A DNA stretch of 64,000 nucleotides from Cristatella mucedo (taxonomy: Eukaryota; Bryozoa; Phylactolaemata; Cristatellidae). A program made the translations under genes and the position numbers. How positions within the stretch are numbered: the stretch's first letter is position 1; each line of letters begins with the position of its first letter. The stretch is taken from contig WPIO01000055.1 in NCBI GenBank assembly GCA_009760855.2, positions 467,501-531,500 of the forward strand, read 5' to 3'. Shown in pieces: positions 34,912-46,319 of this stretch. The notes under the pieces were generated by a model that saw only the letters and a program-made list of their open reading frames with translations, had not been told where the DNA came from and ran no database searches.

Positions 34912-36097
34912 GTCTTGTCTGGTTCTGACCCCCTCCCCCACCCCTAAAGAGCTTGCTAGTGTGGACGTTGTCTCTTGCATTCCCTCCCTCGGCAGAACTC
35001 GGCAACATCGTTGCTGTGAATGGCGAGAAAACACTCGGTGCCACGGTCGTGACTTCTCGGTCAGACTTCTCGCATCTACGTCGTGCAGGCATTGTCAGAT
35101 GTCGGCGGCATTCGGTGCTGCCAAGTCTGTGCTGCAGCCTACTCGAGCGAAAGCCTACTGGTAGTAGGTAGGGCGTGCGTGGTGAGACATGCTGCAGTAA
35201 TCCCTTGGACTCCCGCCGAGTTGCATTTGCACAGCTGCAGAGCAGTGTGCCAACATTGCCTGCTAGCCAGCAGATAGGAAGCCCGTGATTTCGAGCCTCG
35301 TTGTGGGAAGAGCATCGCCTATCCTGTAAGCGGTTGCAGTACAGTGCCAGTGATATATCCGTGGGTGTCATGGGGTTGGGTGAAACTCTGCCCTTAGCTT
35401 ATAGCTTCACCTATGAAGCTACAAAGGGGTGGATGAGCTTTGATGTAGTAGGTACATATCTGCGCCAGTGACTGCTAAAAACGGCTCCCACGTTGCAGCT
35501 GCATGCAATTGCTACTGATTAGATGCAGTTTAATAGAAATATCGTTCCGTTATCGAAATTTATAGTTGCTGCGTGTGAGACTCACCTAAACAAGGAGAAA
35601 AATCCACTAAAATGCAGCAAGCACACATGGCCGAGTGACTCCTGCCACTGTCATTTCTGCAGGACGTCTGCCTGGTGGGTTTGCCATTCACACTGGAGGG
35701 GGAGCGATGGTGGTAGATGGGTGATCAAAAACTTTAACCTGACCCTTCGTTGAACTTGAAATTGAACTTTGGGAAGCCCTGTCCCGTTCTGGTGGTGAAC
35801 TGGGTGGAACGTATGCGTGACGACTCGGTTTGCCAAGTTGGAAAACACACAAGCTTGAGCCGTTTGCGCCTGGCTCTACAGCCGCTACTCTCTTATCGAG
35901 CTCTGTGTGTCGCTTGCTGCTTGATGGGCCGTGCCGAATTAGGGCCTTGCCGAATGCTGGTGGCTACCAAGTGAACCGATCCTGCCAGCTTCAGTGAACA
36001 GAGTTAAGAGAGGAGTGGTCCTGGAGCCTGACCCCGCTTGCAGCTTAGATGTCCAATCGATGGCGATATCGCATGTACAGCTAGCTGCTCGAGACAA
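34912..36097. other. Intergenic stretch without recognised feature
   Basis: No shared repeats or gene-like exons identified. Confidence 0.45.
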
Positions 36098-36117
36098 ACA
36101 AACACACACACACGCAC

Positions 36118-36152
<35 letters not shown>

Positions 36153-36159
36153 CACACAT

Positions 36160-36197
<38 letters not shown>
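36098..36197. repeat. (CA)n microsatellite
   Basis: About 45 CA units with a few single-base interruptions. Confidence 0.95.
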
Positions 36198-36200
<3 letters not shown>

Positions 36201-36945
36201 ATCAGGAACTGTCTCCCACAGTTGCTTGTAAAAAATTTAACTAGCTCCTTAGTTCTGTCTCGGCTTGATTTTTGTAATTCCCTTTTGGCTGGGCTACCAA
36301 AGAAAGCTATTGGGCCACTGCAGCTGACTATGAATATGACTGCAAGGCTAGTCTTCAAGTCCCAGAGGTTTGAGCACGTGTCTCCTTTGCTAAAAGAGCT
36401 AGAATGGATGCCGGTTGAGCAACGGATACAGAGCTAAGTTCTTACGCTGACCCGCAAGGCCTGCCACGGCTTGGCTCCTTCATACCTAGCTGAACTGCTG
36501 CCTCAGTTTCAGCCTGTTTGTGCCCTCAGGTCCTGTTTGGACAATGTAATGTATCTCCGCCTGGACAATAAATTAGTTGTTCATTCCTCCGCTTAAAGAA
36601 CCGTTGGCGATAGAAGCTTTAGCTCTGCAGGTCCTAGACTGTGAAACTCGCTTCCACAATTCTTACGAAACGGCAACTACTCTCCTACTGCCTACTATGG
36701 CTCATCCTTTTCAGCAGTCCTGAGCTGCTACTTCTATGCTACTCACCACATCAACTGCTCTCCTGACTCTGCTATGCTTCCCACTTTCCCTTTGCTGGGT
36801 GAGACGGAAGTCTGTTGGCTACCGAATGCGTACCAAAAGCCGCTTATGCTGTGAGTGAGCTATACAAAACTCTCCTGCGTAACACCCACAGGGTCGTAAT
36901 GACTTTGTGGAGTTACAGATGGAGGTACATTACATTACATTAGAC
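36198..36945 (+). mobile_element. LINE-A copy, RT C-terminal part and 3' UTR
   Basis: Reads QKIRNCLPQLLVKNLTSSLV, LSRLDFCNSLLAGLPKKA and EHVSPLLKELEWMPVEQRIQ, with stops after that, and ends at GATGGAGGTACATTACATTA. 5'-truncated at the CA tract. Confidence 0.9.
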
Positions 36946-37980
36946 ACACACACGGTGGCAGGTGGCAGCCGTGACTGGCACCAGTTATTTGGCTTTGCTG
37001 GAGTGCAGCTGCCCCAGCCAGGCCCGGCCCAAGGCCCAAGCTTGCAAGTGTAACATATCTCACGAGTTTATTATAGCTGCCCAGGCACGTGAGCTTGACG
37101 AAGAGGGGATATCCCACACCCTTCCCCATTCTTCTCCAAACCCATCGTACTCGATCCGTGCTGCTAATAGCCACGTGAATTGGATCCGAACCAGTTTCCA
37201 ATGGTCGACTGGGGCAACTTGGAAAGAGCCGCTGACATTCTTGTGCGGCTTTGAACCCAGCCTGGTGCAGCTGGAGACTATCATTGCACCGAGCTTCCAG
37301 TCACTTGGCATTTTGTCTTTTATTGTCGTGGGCATTTCGCAAGCAGAACTTCGACCTGGGTGATCCTGCATTCAGTCCAGTGTGCATCCGGGCTCTGCCT
37401 AGCCTTGACCCTACCGGAGAGGGGCTGGGAGAGAGGCCGGGCCACCGGCGGCACAGAGTCGGAGGCCATTAGGTTAGTGTTGCAGCCAGTAACAGCCACA
37501 GCCGGGACCCGGAACCGTTCACACATGCCTTTTTTCCGGATGCAGCTGCTCTCGTGTGCAGCATCCTCTTTGCTCGGAGCAGTTTGTGTGATATGAGGCT
37601 GTCGTTGGGACTGCGATCTCCCGTGTGCCAGGAAGGAGTTTCCTGCACCTCATAAAGGCAGCAGGACCCGACCTGGCACCTCCCCTGACAGGCATTTAAG
37701 GGCGCCCCCATCCACAAAGGGACTGGGGCAGCCAGCAGACTCCCAGACAGTGAGTGTGCCATGTTGCTTGCTCTAAATAAAGAATGCTGAGCTCAACAGC
37801 CAGGCTGGTTGCCGGAGCTGGTTGCAGTACAGGAGAGAGTCAAGGCCGGTCGCGATATATCAAATTGGCTCGGGATTTAGGCTCGGGCTGCAGCAGATTG
37901 GGTAGAATAGAAAGCCTCGAGCGGCCGGGTTGGAGGTAAATCATCGAGGGTAGTGAGGGGGAGGGACTAGCATAAGACAG
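36946..37980. other. Intergenic stretch without recognised feature
   Basis: Unique-looking sequence with no assigned element; it may lie in the 5' intron of the SLC35A gene. Confidence 0.4.
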
Positions 37981-38215
37981 CAATAATACTAATAATAACA
38001 TACTTGATAAAGCGCCCTCAGATAACTCAATCTCTTTCTAGATGCTTTACATTTGCTGCAAACGAACTACGATCAGATGGTTAGTGGTAGTCTGCTCGAT
38101 AAACAATAAGAATAACACGGTTAGGGATGACATGCACAGGCTCAGCATGTAAGTGTGGTTAGTAGCAGCATGTAGCAGCAGTGTCAGCACGAAGGAGCAC
38201 ACAAAGTCATTCGTG
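37981..38215 (-). mobile_element. LINE-B 3' end just upstream of the SLC35A exon
   Basis: AATACTAATAATAACATACT tail, hairpin GCGCCCTCAGATAACTCAAT, then 3' UTR in reverse complement to about 38215. Confidence 0.85.
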
Positions 38216-38336
38216 CAAGATACTCGGGTGGTGAGTGTGCCGGCCGGGAGTGCCCACGAGCTCTTGCAGTAACACTGAGACCCGACCCGAGTTCGGTGGT
38301 CGGCTGCTGGCGCTGCCAGCCAGCCGCTCCTGAGCC

Positions 38337-38338
38337 TC

Positions 38339-38389
<51 letters not shown>

Positions 38390-38392
38390 TGC

Positions 38393-38427
<35 letters not shown>

Positions 38428-38430
38428 TCT
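38337..38430 (+). repeat. (CTG)n trinucleotide tract 66 bp before a splice acceptor
   Basis: About 28 CTG units with three TTG or CTT interruptions, in the intron immediately upstream of the first visible SLC35A exon, CTG on the sense strand. Confidence 0.95.
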
Positions 38431-38496
38431 GCTCAGTGGCAGGCTTCTCGGCTTGCCTTAGGGCGGCTCCTGTAGATTGCCACTCATGTGTTTCAG

Positions 38497-38822
38497 GTTA
38501 CCTCAAGTATGTCAGTCTGGTGACCCTCACAGTTCAGAACGCATGTCTCATCCTCTGGATGCGCTATGTGAGGACGGTGCCCGGCGAAATGTTCATCGCG
38601 ACCACAGCCGTGGTGTGTGCCGAGGCAGCCAAATGCCTGGCGTCGCTCGTCATAATCCTGATCGAACAGAAGAGCTTGCGCGAGTGGCTGCGCCATCTGC
38701 GAGAGAACATCTTCTCCGACCCGTGGGACAATGTCAAGATCTCCGTGCCATCCATCGTATACACCTTGCAGAACAACCTGCAGTTCCTCGCCATCTCGAA
38801 CCTCGACGCTGCCACCTACCAG
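38497..38822 (+). CDS. SLC35A-like transporter, upstream visible exon
   Basis: 326 bp. Acceptor GTGTTTCAG (AG at 38495-38496); starts with two bases of a split codon, then [20 protein letters not shown]. Ends at CAG before donor GTCGGT (38823). Covers transmembrane segments 1 to 3, including [20 protein letters not shown], and the conserved TLQNNLQ motif. Confidence 0.93.
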
Positions 38823-41800
38823 GTCGGTGCCGGCACAGGCGCTTTGCACCTGCGACGGCGCGGCTGCTGGCGGCCATCATCCTCCGCAATCCATCCCGGC
38901 AGCCTTCCAGTCGCTGCTCTCTCGTGCTGTCAGCTAGCTAGCACCCACGAGGGGCGCACTCGCCAGAGCGGGTGCAAGTGCTCACGGGCACGTGCTTGGC
39001 GCTCGCTGCTCGTGCGCATGTAGGCGTGCACGCGAGCGTGCATGCAAGTGTGTCGTTCTTGCTGCGAATGAGGTACTGAGCTTCCGCTGTGCTCTCCGAC
39101 CGCAATTGTGCTACCTTCCTCCGAACCTGCCCTGTCGTCGCCTCAGCTGGCCGGCATGGAGCCCAGACCACCGAGCAGTGTCCACTGTGAGTCTATATCT
39201 CTGTTTGTCATCAGCCACTTACAAGGCTGCTGCACGGGTGTGCCCCCCTCCTACTAACCGGAGCAAATCTCCCACAGAGCGTAGCATGCAGCAATGTCGA
39301 TAATCGGTCGATCTAGCCATAGAATTACCATACGTTGACTGACCATAGAAGCATGTGTGGGTGCGTAGTAAGCTGCAAGGCCTGCATAGTTAGTTGCTCA
39401 CTGCAGCTGCTTGCGTCTCGTTGCTGTCGTCCTCGACCGACGATCCGTTTGCTCAGACGTGTGCTGAGAGAATTGTGAACAATCCCAGACGATAATAATT
39501 ACTATCTTCTATCTATCTAGCCTTCGACACCGTAGGATGGCGAAGACGAGAGAACTGCATCTCTGGCTACCGAATGCGTACCGAAAGCCGCTTAGGCTGT
39601 GAGTGCGCCATGCAAAACTCTCCTGCTTCTTAACACCCACATAGACTTTGTGGCTTTGAGGAGCTACAGACACGGAGATACATAAGATAAGAATGCATGA
39701 CACCTAATGAAACAGGCAGCTGCTCAGTTGTATGCAGTACTCGGGTGCATTCGTAAGGAGGCACCGGCTTCGCTGTCGCTTTTTAAGCGGCGAGGGCAGG
39801 AAAATGGGTAACGTGTAACGTGTGTAACTTCATCATTCTTTCAATGACATCCGGCTACATCTGTTCTAGGTCCTGGTTTAGATCCCTGAACAAATTCTTG
39901 GCTACGGGTGACGGGCTAATTGCTGCTTGACAAGTCTTTAACAGCGTGCAGCTCTGATCAGAAATACTATCAGAAAACTCGACTGACCGGCCAACGACAA
40001 GCTCTCTATTTGAATCTTGCCTCGCCGGCTTTTTTGGCCAATCTGGCTTAAAGTGTCTCTCGGGAAGTGGATATCGCAAGTGCATATGCGGTTGTGCAGT
40101 CGTGGGGTAATTTATCCCATCAAAGAACTTTGGTAGTACCGATGGCACATCCTATGATCTGTCCGGCTGAATAGGCTCCGGTGTGCTTTAAAGTATACTT
40201 GCCCCATCTCGTCCAGTACCGTGTAGTGTAGCAGTCACGTCTCATCTAGCTGTCATTTGAGCAGTCACATGCAGAGTTCCACTTCTTGGTCCTTTGCTAC
40301 TCTCTATGTATGCCGAGTTCCCCAAGAAAATTTTGTAAGGGGACCCACAGAATCAGCTATCAATTCTATATCCACAACTCCCAGATGTACTTGTCATTTG
40401 AATCATCTGAATCAGCTACTGTGACTGATAAACCTATACACTGATTGGCTGCCTGAAAGACTTTGAATCCTGCATATCGATCGATTTCCTTGAGCTGAAC
40501 GACGATAAAACCGAACTCCTCTGTGATGACTGGTTTTTTAATCAATTCAAGCAATTCAGCCACGTGTCTACTTTGGCGAAATAACTGCAATGGTTCCCGG
40601 TTGATCAGTGGATGATCAAAATTCTTACTCTGACCCAAAGGGCCTACCATTGCTTTGCTCCTTCATACCTAGCAGATCTTCTTCACTAGTTTCAGTGTGC
40701 CTTTAGTTCTTCTATGGTCAATAAATTATTAGCTGTTCTGTTCTTTAAAAGACCATAAAGACTTAAAAGACCATTGGCAGCAGAAACATTTGCTGTGCTA
40801 GCCGTAGGCTGTGGAACTCACTTCCACAATTCTCGTGTAGCATCTCTCATGCGCTGCCAACTCTGGCCAAAGTCTTTTTTAGCTGTCGTGTACTGCTACT
40901 CTTCCATGCTTCCATCCTCTTCTTCGACCATGCTGCCTCCTGACTCAGCTACTGGTATTTTTAATAATAATAATAATAATGCACTTGATAAAGTGCCCAA
41001 AACCCACTCGGGCTTTGAGTGTGCTACAGAAAACTCTTCGATATTTGCCAGTTTAGTCTCAATGGCCACGTAGAACTACTTTCAAAATTGCTTGCATGAA
41101 CTCGAATGCATGCAACAGTATTTGGACTGTCTCGATTCACTCGATTTGCAGTTTTTACCTAAGGACCAGAGCCAGGATGTAGGTTCTGTCAGCAAATTAT
41201 TGGGTGCCCAAGTAGTACGAATCGCAATAATAATAATGCAAGCTTTGGACGAACGCCTAAAATTAGCATAAAAATTCTTTCGCACTCTTAATTTCTAATG
41301 GCAATTTTGGCCAGAATCCAGCATCGACAAAAGACCTCTCTATCGGCTCATGCCTGAACCCTAAGGCTTGGCACGAGCCGGAACTGGAAAGTCAACTCAT
41401 TGGACGTTATTGGCTTTGCCAGGAAAAGCCAAAGGTCACCGAATCGTCAAGCTTCCAGGGACGTAAACTTACATTATGGCATTCTATGAGGCTGGACACT
41501 CGTTCGGTCAAATTGCTGCTACTCTATCAAATCCAAAGAGTATGGTTTCGTGCATTGCTACGAAGGTAGATAAGAGTGAAAGCGCTGAAAATGCGGCACG
41601 GTCTGGCCCGCCCTTCTCTACCACTATTCGGGAAAACACCACCCTAAAGCTGGAGGCGTTCAAGGACCGTTTTGCTGTGGCACAGGCTTATATTTAAAGT
41701 GTGCAGGCATCGTCTGTGAGCGAGTTAGCAGTGATGCCGTCTTAAGGCGATGAGGTTGATCTGCATTCCCGAGTTATTAAGAGGAACGCCTCGGATCCAC

Positions 41801-44359
41801 TCGACTGCGGAGATTGGAGTAGAGCTGTATGGAGTGACAGAGGCGAATTCGTAGTCTTTTTTGAACTGAAAAAGGCAGATTAATTTTGGCGTTGGCCACC
41901 CAACAAAGCCTACTCACCCAAATGCTTACAGCAAGCGGTCAAATTTGGGGTACAACATGTCACGGCACACCGGTGCTTCAGCAGAAATGGCTTTCGTAGT
42001 CCTGGGTCGAATATCAGGCATCAAGACTCGGACGTTTGCGTAGACTTTCTTTAGAATGTTGGACTCCCAAGTACGATGGCACTTTGTGGACTGTGTTGCA
42101 TTTTCAACACAACGATCCAAAACACGTCTGTCGCCTTGACTTTTGCTTATTGCCGCTAGATCTCCTGGCATTTCGTTGTGCCGAAAAAAGGGGTCGGTAA
42201 AGTGTTGATCCTAATGTTTGCATAAGCCATTTCTTACCAACCATGATCTTTGACAGGGAATTCTGTTTTTTAGAATTTTTTAAGAATGTATTAGAAGTTT
42301 TTTTACACTCCAGTGCCGATTATGGGTTGGCCGAGTCAGTTTCCGAGCCTGGACCCTATCGATCATTTGTGGGTTGACATCGAGCGATATAGTTAGGGAA
42401 ACTGGCCATCAGTATCCTATCCTATCGCTGATTTGCTTTGTGAACTCTTGCAAAGAGTCTGGCATAGCACAACGGCCAATGTTTGCAAGCGTCCGACCGG
42501 CTCCATGCCTGGATGCTCGTAAGGCAGGTCGTTGCAAATCAGGGAGCTGCAACGTCATATAAACTTCAAAGATTCAGTACGAGTTGTCATAATTGCGAGA
42601 ACATGTTTCTTTTTTTAATTGCGACCAGTGCTCATACTTTTGGTTACTGCAACGTCCGATATTTACTCACAAACTGCGGGCAAGTTGACAGCCGTCATGG
42701 CGGCTGCTCAGCCGTCCAAATGCTTTTTGTGTTAGAGTGTGCTAACGATTTGTCTTCAGCCGAGAGTTGATTACCTTTCAGCCGGCTGATTGCCTGTCAG
42801 CCAGTAATCTAAGCCCTGCCTAGATTTGCAGTTTTCCTCCCTTGCTTGGGAAATCGACCTGGCTGCTACACCGACTTTCGACAATAGCAGAATATTGACT
42901 TCGGAGATGCATTTTGCCGGACAATGTCGACTGCACCAGGTTTACTGCTGGACGATGCACTGTTAGCTCCGGCAGTCTATTTCCTCTTGATAGCCGTCGC
43001 GCAAGAGAGCGTTGAAGCCTACTTCCTGCTGGCTGGTAGACCTGCTGAGCTTCGCTGCCGGTTAATCCGCTGCAGTTTTCTTGTTACATTGGCTGAGCTC
43101 CTTCAATTTCTATATGCACAACGGCACCGGACAGGAGAGTCTTAAACAGGAGAGCATTACTCAGCTCTTTGATCCTTCCCACATGCCAATTACTCAAGAC
43201 TCACTCTTAACTTCATTGCAGCTTTAAATGCCGAATTTTGCACTTGGATGGTGGCTAACCTCCTTAAATTAAAGGTCTATGCAGATTGTACTAGTATTAT
43301 TATATTTATTGTTTTTTTTTATTATTTACCTGCCTGTTAGCACTATTGCTGGGACAGTCGTGTATACCTGTGCCGTGTATGCCCGTGCCGTGCAGCAAGC
43401 CTCTTGCATCCACTCGGCCTTGACCCCGACCGAGCACTCTGTGGCACACGCCTGCAGCGTAACTGCCCTGACTGCTTGTTGCGGCGTGTTTCGCACGTTG
43501 CACGCCTCCGGGGGGGGGGAGCTGGCAGTGATGGCCACTGGTTGCCGCGACCGACAGTGCACGCGACAGCTCACGTATGCCTGCTCGCCTGCCGTTATCG
43601 GCTGTCACGTGACTTTGGTGCTCCTCCGCCCACCGACAGGTGTGCTACCAGCTCAAGATCCTCACGACGGCTCTGTTCTCCGTGTTCATGCTGAACAAGC
43701 AGCTGAGCCGCGTCCAGTGGCTGTCGCTCCTGGTCCTCTTCGTCGGCGTGGCGTGCGTGCAGTTCCAGCCGAGCAAGGAGTCCGTCCCTGCCGCTGCAGC
43801 AGGAGCAGACAACGGCGGCGTGACCGTCGTCAAGCTGCCGGCGCAGAACTGGCTGGTGGGCATGACGGCCGTCGTCGTGTCGTGCCTCATGTCCGGCTTC
43901 GCGGGCGTCTACTTCGAGAAGATTCTCAAGGGCACGAAGCAGTCGGTGTGGGTGCGCAACGTGCAGCTCGGCTTCATCGGCGTGCTCATCGGCCTGGCCA
44001 CGATGTGGATCAACGACGGCGCGGCCGTGAGCGAGAAGGGCTTCTTCTTCGGCTACACGTGGGCCGTCTGGCTCGCCGTGGCGCTGCAGAGCTTCGGCGG
44101 CCTGCTCGTCGCCGTCGTCGTCAAGTACGCCGACAACATCCTCAAGGGCTTCGCCACGTCGGCGGCCATTGTGCTCTCGTGTGCCGCCTCCATCGCCTTC
44201 CTCGACTTCCATCTGTCGGCCGTGTTCACGGTGGGCGCCACGCTAGTCATGATCGCCGTCTACCTGTACAGTAAGTTCGTGCCCGGCACGCCGGCTTTCG
44301 GCGGCGGCTCGGCGCCGCCCGGCTCCTCGGCGGCAGCCGCAGCTGCATCCAAGGTGTGA
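38497..44359 (+). CDS. SLC35A2/A3-like Golgi UDP-sugar transporter, last two coding exons
   Basis: Multi-pass Golgi membrane antiporter of the nucleotide-sugar transporter family, expected to exchange a UDP-sugar (UDP-galactose or UDP-GlcNAc) for UMP. Exons 38497-38822 and 43640-44359 join in phase 0 and give 348 residues, covering nearly the whole family length. Family signatures are visible: [60 protein letters not shown], and [16 protein letters not shown]. About ten hydrophobic segments can be counted. NLDAATYQ resembles SLC35A3 and GFFFGYT resembles SLC35A2, so I do not choose between them. The short N terminus before LKYVSL, expected from an upstream exon ending in phase 1, was not found. 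Confidence 0.93.
39548..39690 (+). mobile_element. LINE-A 3'-end fragment
   Basis: TGGCTACCGAATGCGTACCG through CATAGACTTTGTGGC to the end near GACACGGAGATACATAAG. Confidence 0.85.
39855..40148 (-). other. Unrecognised 97-codon minus-strand frame
   Basis: Open frame starting [14 protein letters not shown] with a basic middle part. It may be a decayed transposase or chance; no domain recognised. Confidence 0.15.
40290..41045 (+). mobile_element. Old LINE-A copy broken by a LINE-B tail
   Basis: Diverged RT segment with [17 protein letters not shown]-like and [12 protein letters not shown]-like pieces, then DKSVCWNSLPQF-like sequence, followed at about 40958 by (AAT)n and GCACTTGATAAAGTGCCC of LINE-B, then the LINE-A end CGGGCTTTGAGTGTGCTACA. 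Many stops. Confidence 0.7.
41450..42570 (+). mobile_element. Tc1/mariner-type transposase remnant
   Basis: The N-terminal helix-turn-helix reads [20 protein letters not shown], followed by [12 protein letters not shown], the hinge typical of Tc1 transposases (RSGRPRKTT). The catalytic domain appears in pieces: AVWSDRGEF (first Asp region, about 41825), RCFSRNG (WGCFS motif, about 41970), [12 protein letters not shown] (second Asp motif, about 42110) and [15 protein letters not shown] (WPAQSPDLNPIE motif with D for the usual N or E, about 42330). Several frameshifts and stops separate them, and the last DDE residue position reads D. Clear terminal inverted repeats were not found. Confidence 0.8.
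42571..43069 (+). other. Intron sequence without recognised feature
   Basis: No assigned repeat; a short frame at 42924-43145 has no domain. Confidence 0.4.
43070..43310 (+). mobile_element. LINE-B RT fragment
   Basis: FNFYMHN-like, [20 protein letters not shown] and [12 protein letters not shown] correspond to the (Y/C)ADD-flanking and NFLKLNDDKT regions of LINE-B; decayed. Confidence 0.6.
43640..44359 (+). CDS. SLC35A-like transporter, terminal coding exon
   Basis: 720 bp including the stop TGA. Acceptor CACCGACAG; reads [20 protein letters not shown] onwards. Contains an insert after VQFQPSKE (Ala-rich [13 protein letters not shown]), then [24 protein letters not shown] and [19 protein letters not shown]. 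Ends in a Gly/Ala/Ser-rich cytosolic tail finishing AAAASKV. Strongly GC-rich at third codon positions compared with the surrounding repeat DNA. Confidence 0.96.
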   Translation: MCYQLKILTTALFSVFMLNKQLSRVQWLSLLVLFVGVACVQFQPSKESVPAAAAGADNGGVTVVKLPAQNWLVGMTAVVVSCLMSGFAGVYFEKILKGTKQSVWVRNVQLGFIGVLIGLATMWINDGAAVSEKGFFFGYTWAVWLAVALQSFGGLLVAVVVKYADNILKGFATSAAIVLSCAASIAFLDFHLSAVFTVGATLVMIAVYLYSKFVPGTPAFGGGSAPPGSSAAAAAASKV

Positions 44360-44595
44360 CCAACCAACCAACCGGCCGGTCGCCGCCTCAGTCGCCTCTG
44401 TCGCTCGGCTCGACTCTCGACACTCGTGACGTCACTCTCGATTTGGCTGCGCTCGTCGCAGCTGCTGCCGTGGCGGCACGTTGCGCTCTCTACCGTCGGT
44501 GGCACGAGGTCTTGAGTGGTGGCCAGGCCAGCGGCCGGCGGAGGCGATCTCGCGCGGCCCTCTCCGCTCGGCCGCTTCGATCACGCGCCTCCTAA

Positions 44596-45201
44596 CTAAC
44601 GCAAGCACGGAAGAGAGAAACCGTCGTCGTCGCCGTGAAAGTGTCCTCGGCTGTGCAACGTTGTGGATTGAAAGCGGATCGGGGCGGCGGCGCTGCGGTT
44701 GCTGTGCTTGAACTCGGCGGCGTGGCATCTTTTCTGTGAGCGCTTTTCCACCAGCCGGTCCGTAACAACTGCAACTGTGGCGGCTTCTCGTCCGACCGAC
44801 CGTGTGGCCGCAGTCTGTGCATGCCGTCTGAGGCTCAGACGGCATGCGCATAACCGGAGCCACTTGGCTCGTGTCACGTGACCGCTCCAGTGGCGGCCGC
44901 TCGTGGCCGTGGCAAGTTTCCTTGTTTCTTTTTGTTCTTTTTTTATCTGCACCAAGCATTCGGTGCTGGCAAGCTGCTGGCCTAGTTGGCAGAGCTGCTG
45001 GCCTTGCGTGGCTTCCATCATTTCGACTTCATTCCTGACTGCTGCCGCCACCTTAGAGGCCGGTCGTTTTCGCCCTTTGATCGTGTGGCACACTGTTTTG
45101 AGAAGCTGCTTGTGAAATAACTGCTTATCTGCAATTAATTCTCTTAGAACGTCCACGTGCTCGCCCTCGGCTCGCGTGATTCTCGAGCGCTTTGCCACCA
45201 C
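44596..45201 (-). other. Unrecognised 201-codon frame antisense to the SLC35A 3' region
   Basis: Continuous minus-strand frame from an ATG at 45201: MVAKRSRITRAEGEHVDVLR, then a charged, Gln- and Lys-rich segment (QLCQLGQQLASTECLVQIKK) that could form a coiled coil. It has no known domain. It may be a chance frame in GC-rich sequence or a small antisense gene. Confidence 0.25.
44819..44847. other. Perfect 14-bp inverted repeat with a one-base spacer
   Basis: GCATGCCGTCTGAG, G, CTCAGACGGCATGC. It lies 460 bp after the SLC35A stop and would form a hairpin if transcribed. Confidence 0.9.
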
Positions 45202-45969
45202 GGTCAGCCGAATGCTTGCACGAGTGTGGCATAAACAGGTTTACAGACGGCGCGATTTGTGCCGAGGGATGCGACTCACTGTTCCTGCTTCCCGGTCCTT
45301 CTTCCCAGCTGACTCAGGCCCTTCCTGCCCTCTGACCCCCTTCTGCCCACCGGTCCCTCCTCCTGCTCATCTCCAGCGTGCCCTCTCTCCCCCTGGCCTA
45401 TCTTGCTCCTGCGCACTCTTCCCTTCCTCTCTGCATCCTGTCCCTCCCTCTTCACGCCCCTCCCCCTCTGCACCTTGTCCCTCCCCCTGCAGAAGATATC
45501 GAAAATCGATCGTGTCGCCTTAATGCTGACGAGATTTGGTTCGAGGCCAAGGCTTTCGCTCGATTGCCAGAAATGCAAATTTCCATTTACTCTTCCCGGG
45601 AGCACCACTTATCCACCGGCTCCCTTTGCATGGTGACAGCTCCACTTGATCCACATGTGCAGTTTACTTTCAGGAGCAGCCTGTTTGTCTGTCTGGCTGC
45701 TGCTGCTGAAGCCCTGTACTCAAGTGTATGTGATAAACGCTGCCACAGCAATCTCTGGCCAAAAGGAATATCTTATAGGGAATATCTTTAACTAGTGGGA
45801 ACTTGAACCACGAAATGTCGGCTCGGCTTCATTACGGTTGAGCTGAAAGAATACTAAGCCTTAGGAGCAGGGTTTTGCTGTACGAGAATCAAGTGCGACT
45901 GAGACGACTTTTTCCTGACGCGAGTTTGTTCAAGAAATCTATAGCTAAACCTAGGCCGGCTAAATGTCA

Positions 45970-46165
45970 AGTTTTTAAGGCATCAAAGGATCGTGTCGTG
46001 GGCCGAGACAACCCAGGAGGCATGCTGTTCACGACCAAGGTCACGTGGGTTCGAATCCTGCAATCGGGCGATTCTTTATTGCCAACAGCAAGTAATGGTG
46101 ATAGCCGTTACGGCTCTTTTGCCGATACAAGCGAGGCTGTTAAATCAGCTAGTATTTTATTATTT
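45970..46165 (+). mobile_element. SINE-D
   Basis: GTCACGTGGGTTCGAATCCT (B box GGTTCGAATCC), then GCAATCGGGCGATTCTTTAT and the tail GGTGATAGCCGTTACGGCTC, ending with ATT repeats. Confidence 0.85.
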
Positions 46166-46319
46166 TTTGTGTATGTCCACCGAAAGAAAGAGGTTTACTT
46201 ACCCCCCCCCCCACCTGTCGTCAGCTTGAGTTGACCTCCGAAGCCGGAGGCTAGAGGCATACCAATTCACTTACTGAGATTGGCTCTACCATTACAGGTT
46301 AGTATAAAATATAAAAAAA

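Larger units (their letters stand above)
38823..43639 (+). other. SLC35A gene intron, 4.8 kb
   Basis: Phase-0 intron between TYQ and VCYQ. Holds two LINE-A fragments, a LINE-B tail, a Tc1-like transposon remnant and a LINE-B RT fragment; 38823-39547 shows nothing recognised. Confidence 0.85.
44360..45969 (+). other. SLC35A 3' UTR and downstream sequence
   Basis: GC-rich to about 44900. No AATAAA hexamer in the first 1.9 kb after the stop; CATAAA near 45231 and GATAAA near 45732 are the closest variants, so the polyadenylation site is undetermined. Confidence 0.5.

Noticed and set aside
39855-40148. piggyBac-like C-terminal segment on the minus strand
   Set aside because: Only a vague resemblance around [15 protein letters not shown]; the Cys-rich domain is absent.
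41190-41240. ATTGGGTGCCCAAGTAG as a mariner inverted repeat
   Set aside because: Resembles mariner ends, but no matching inverse copy was found downstream of the Tc1 remnant.
43279-44274. 331-codon plus-strand frame overlapping the SLC35A terminal exon
   Set aside because: It is the wrong frame of that exon; the Arg/His-rich product arises from its high GC third positions.
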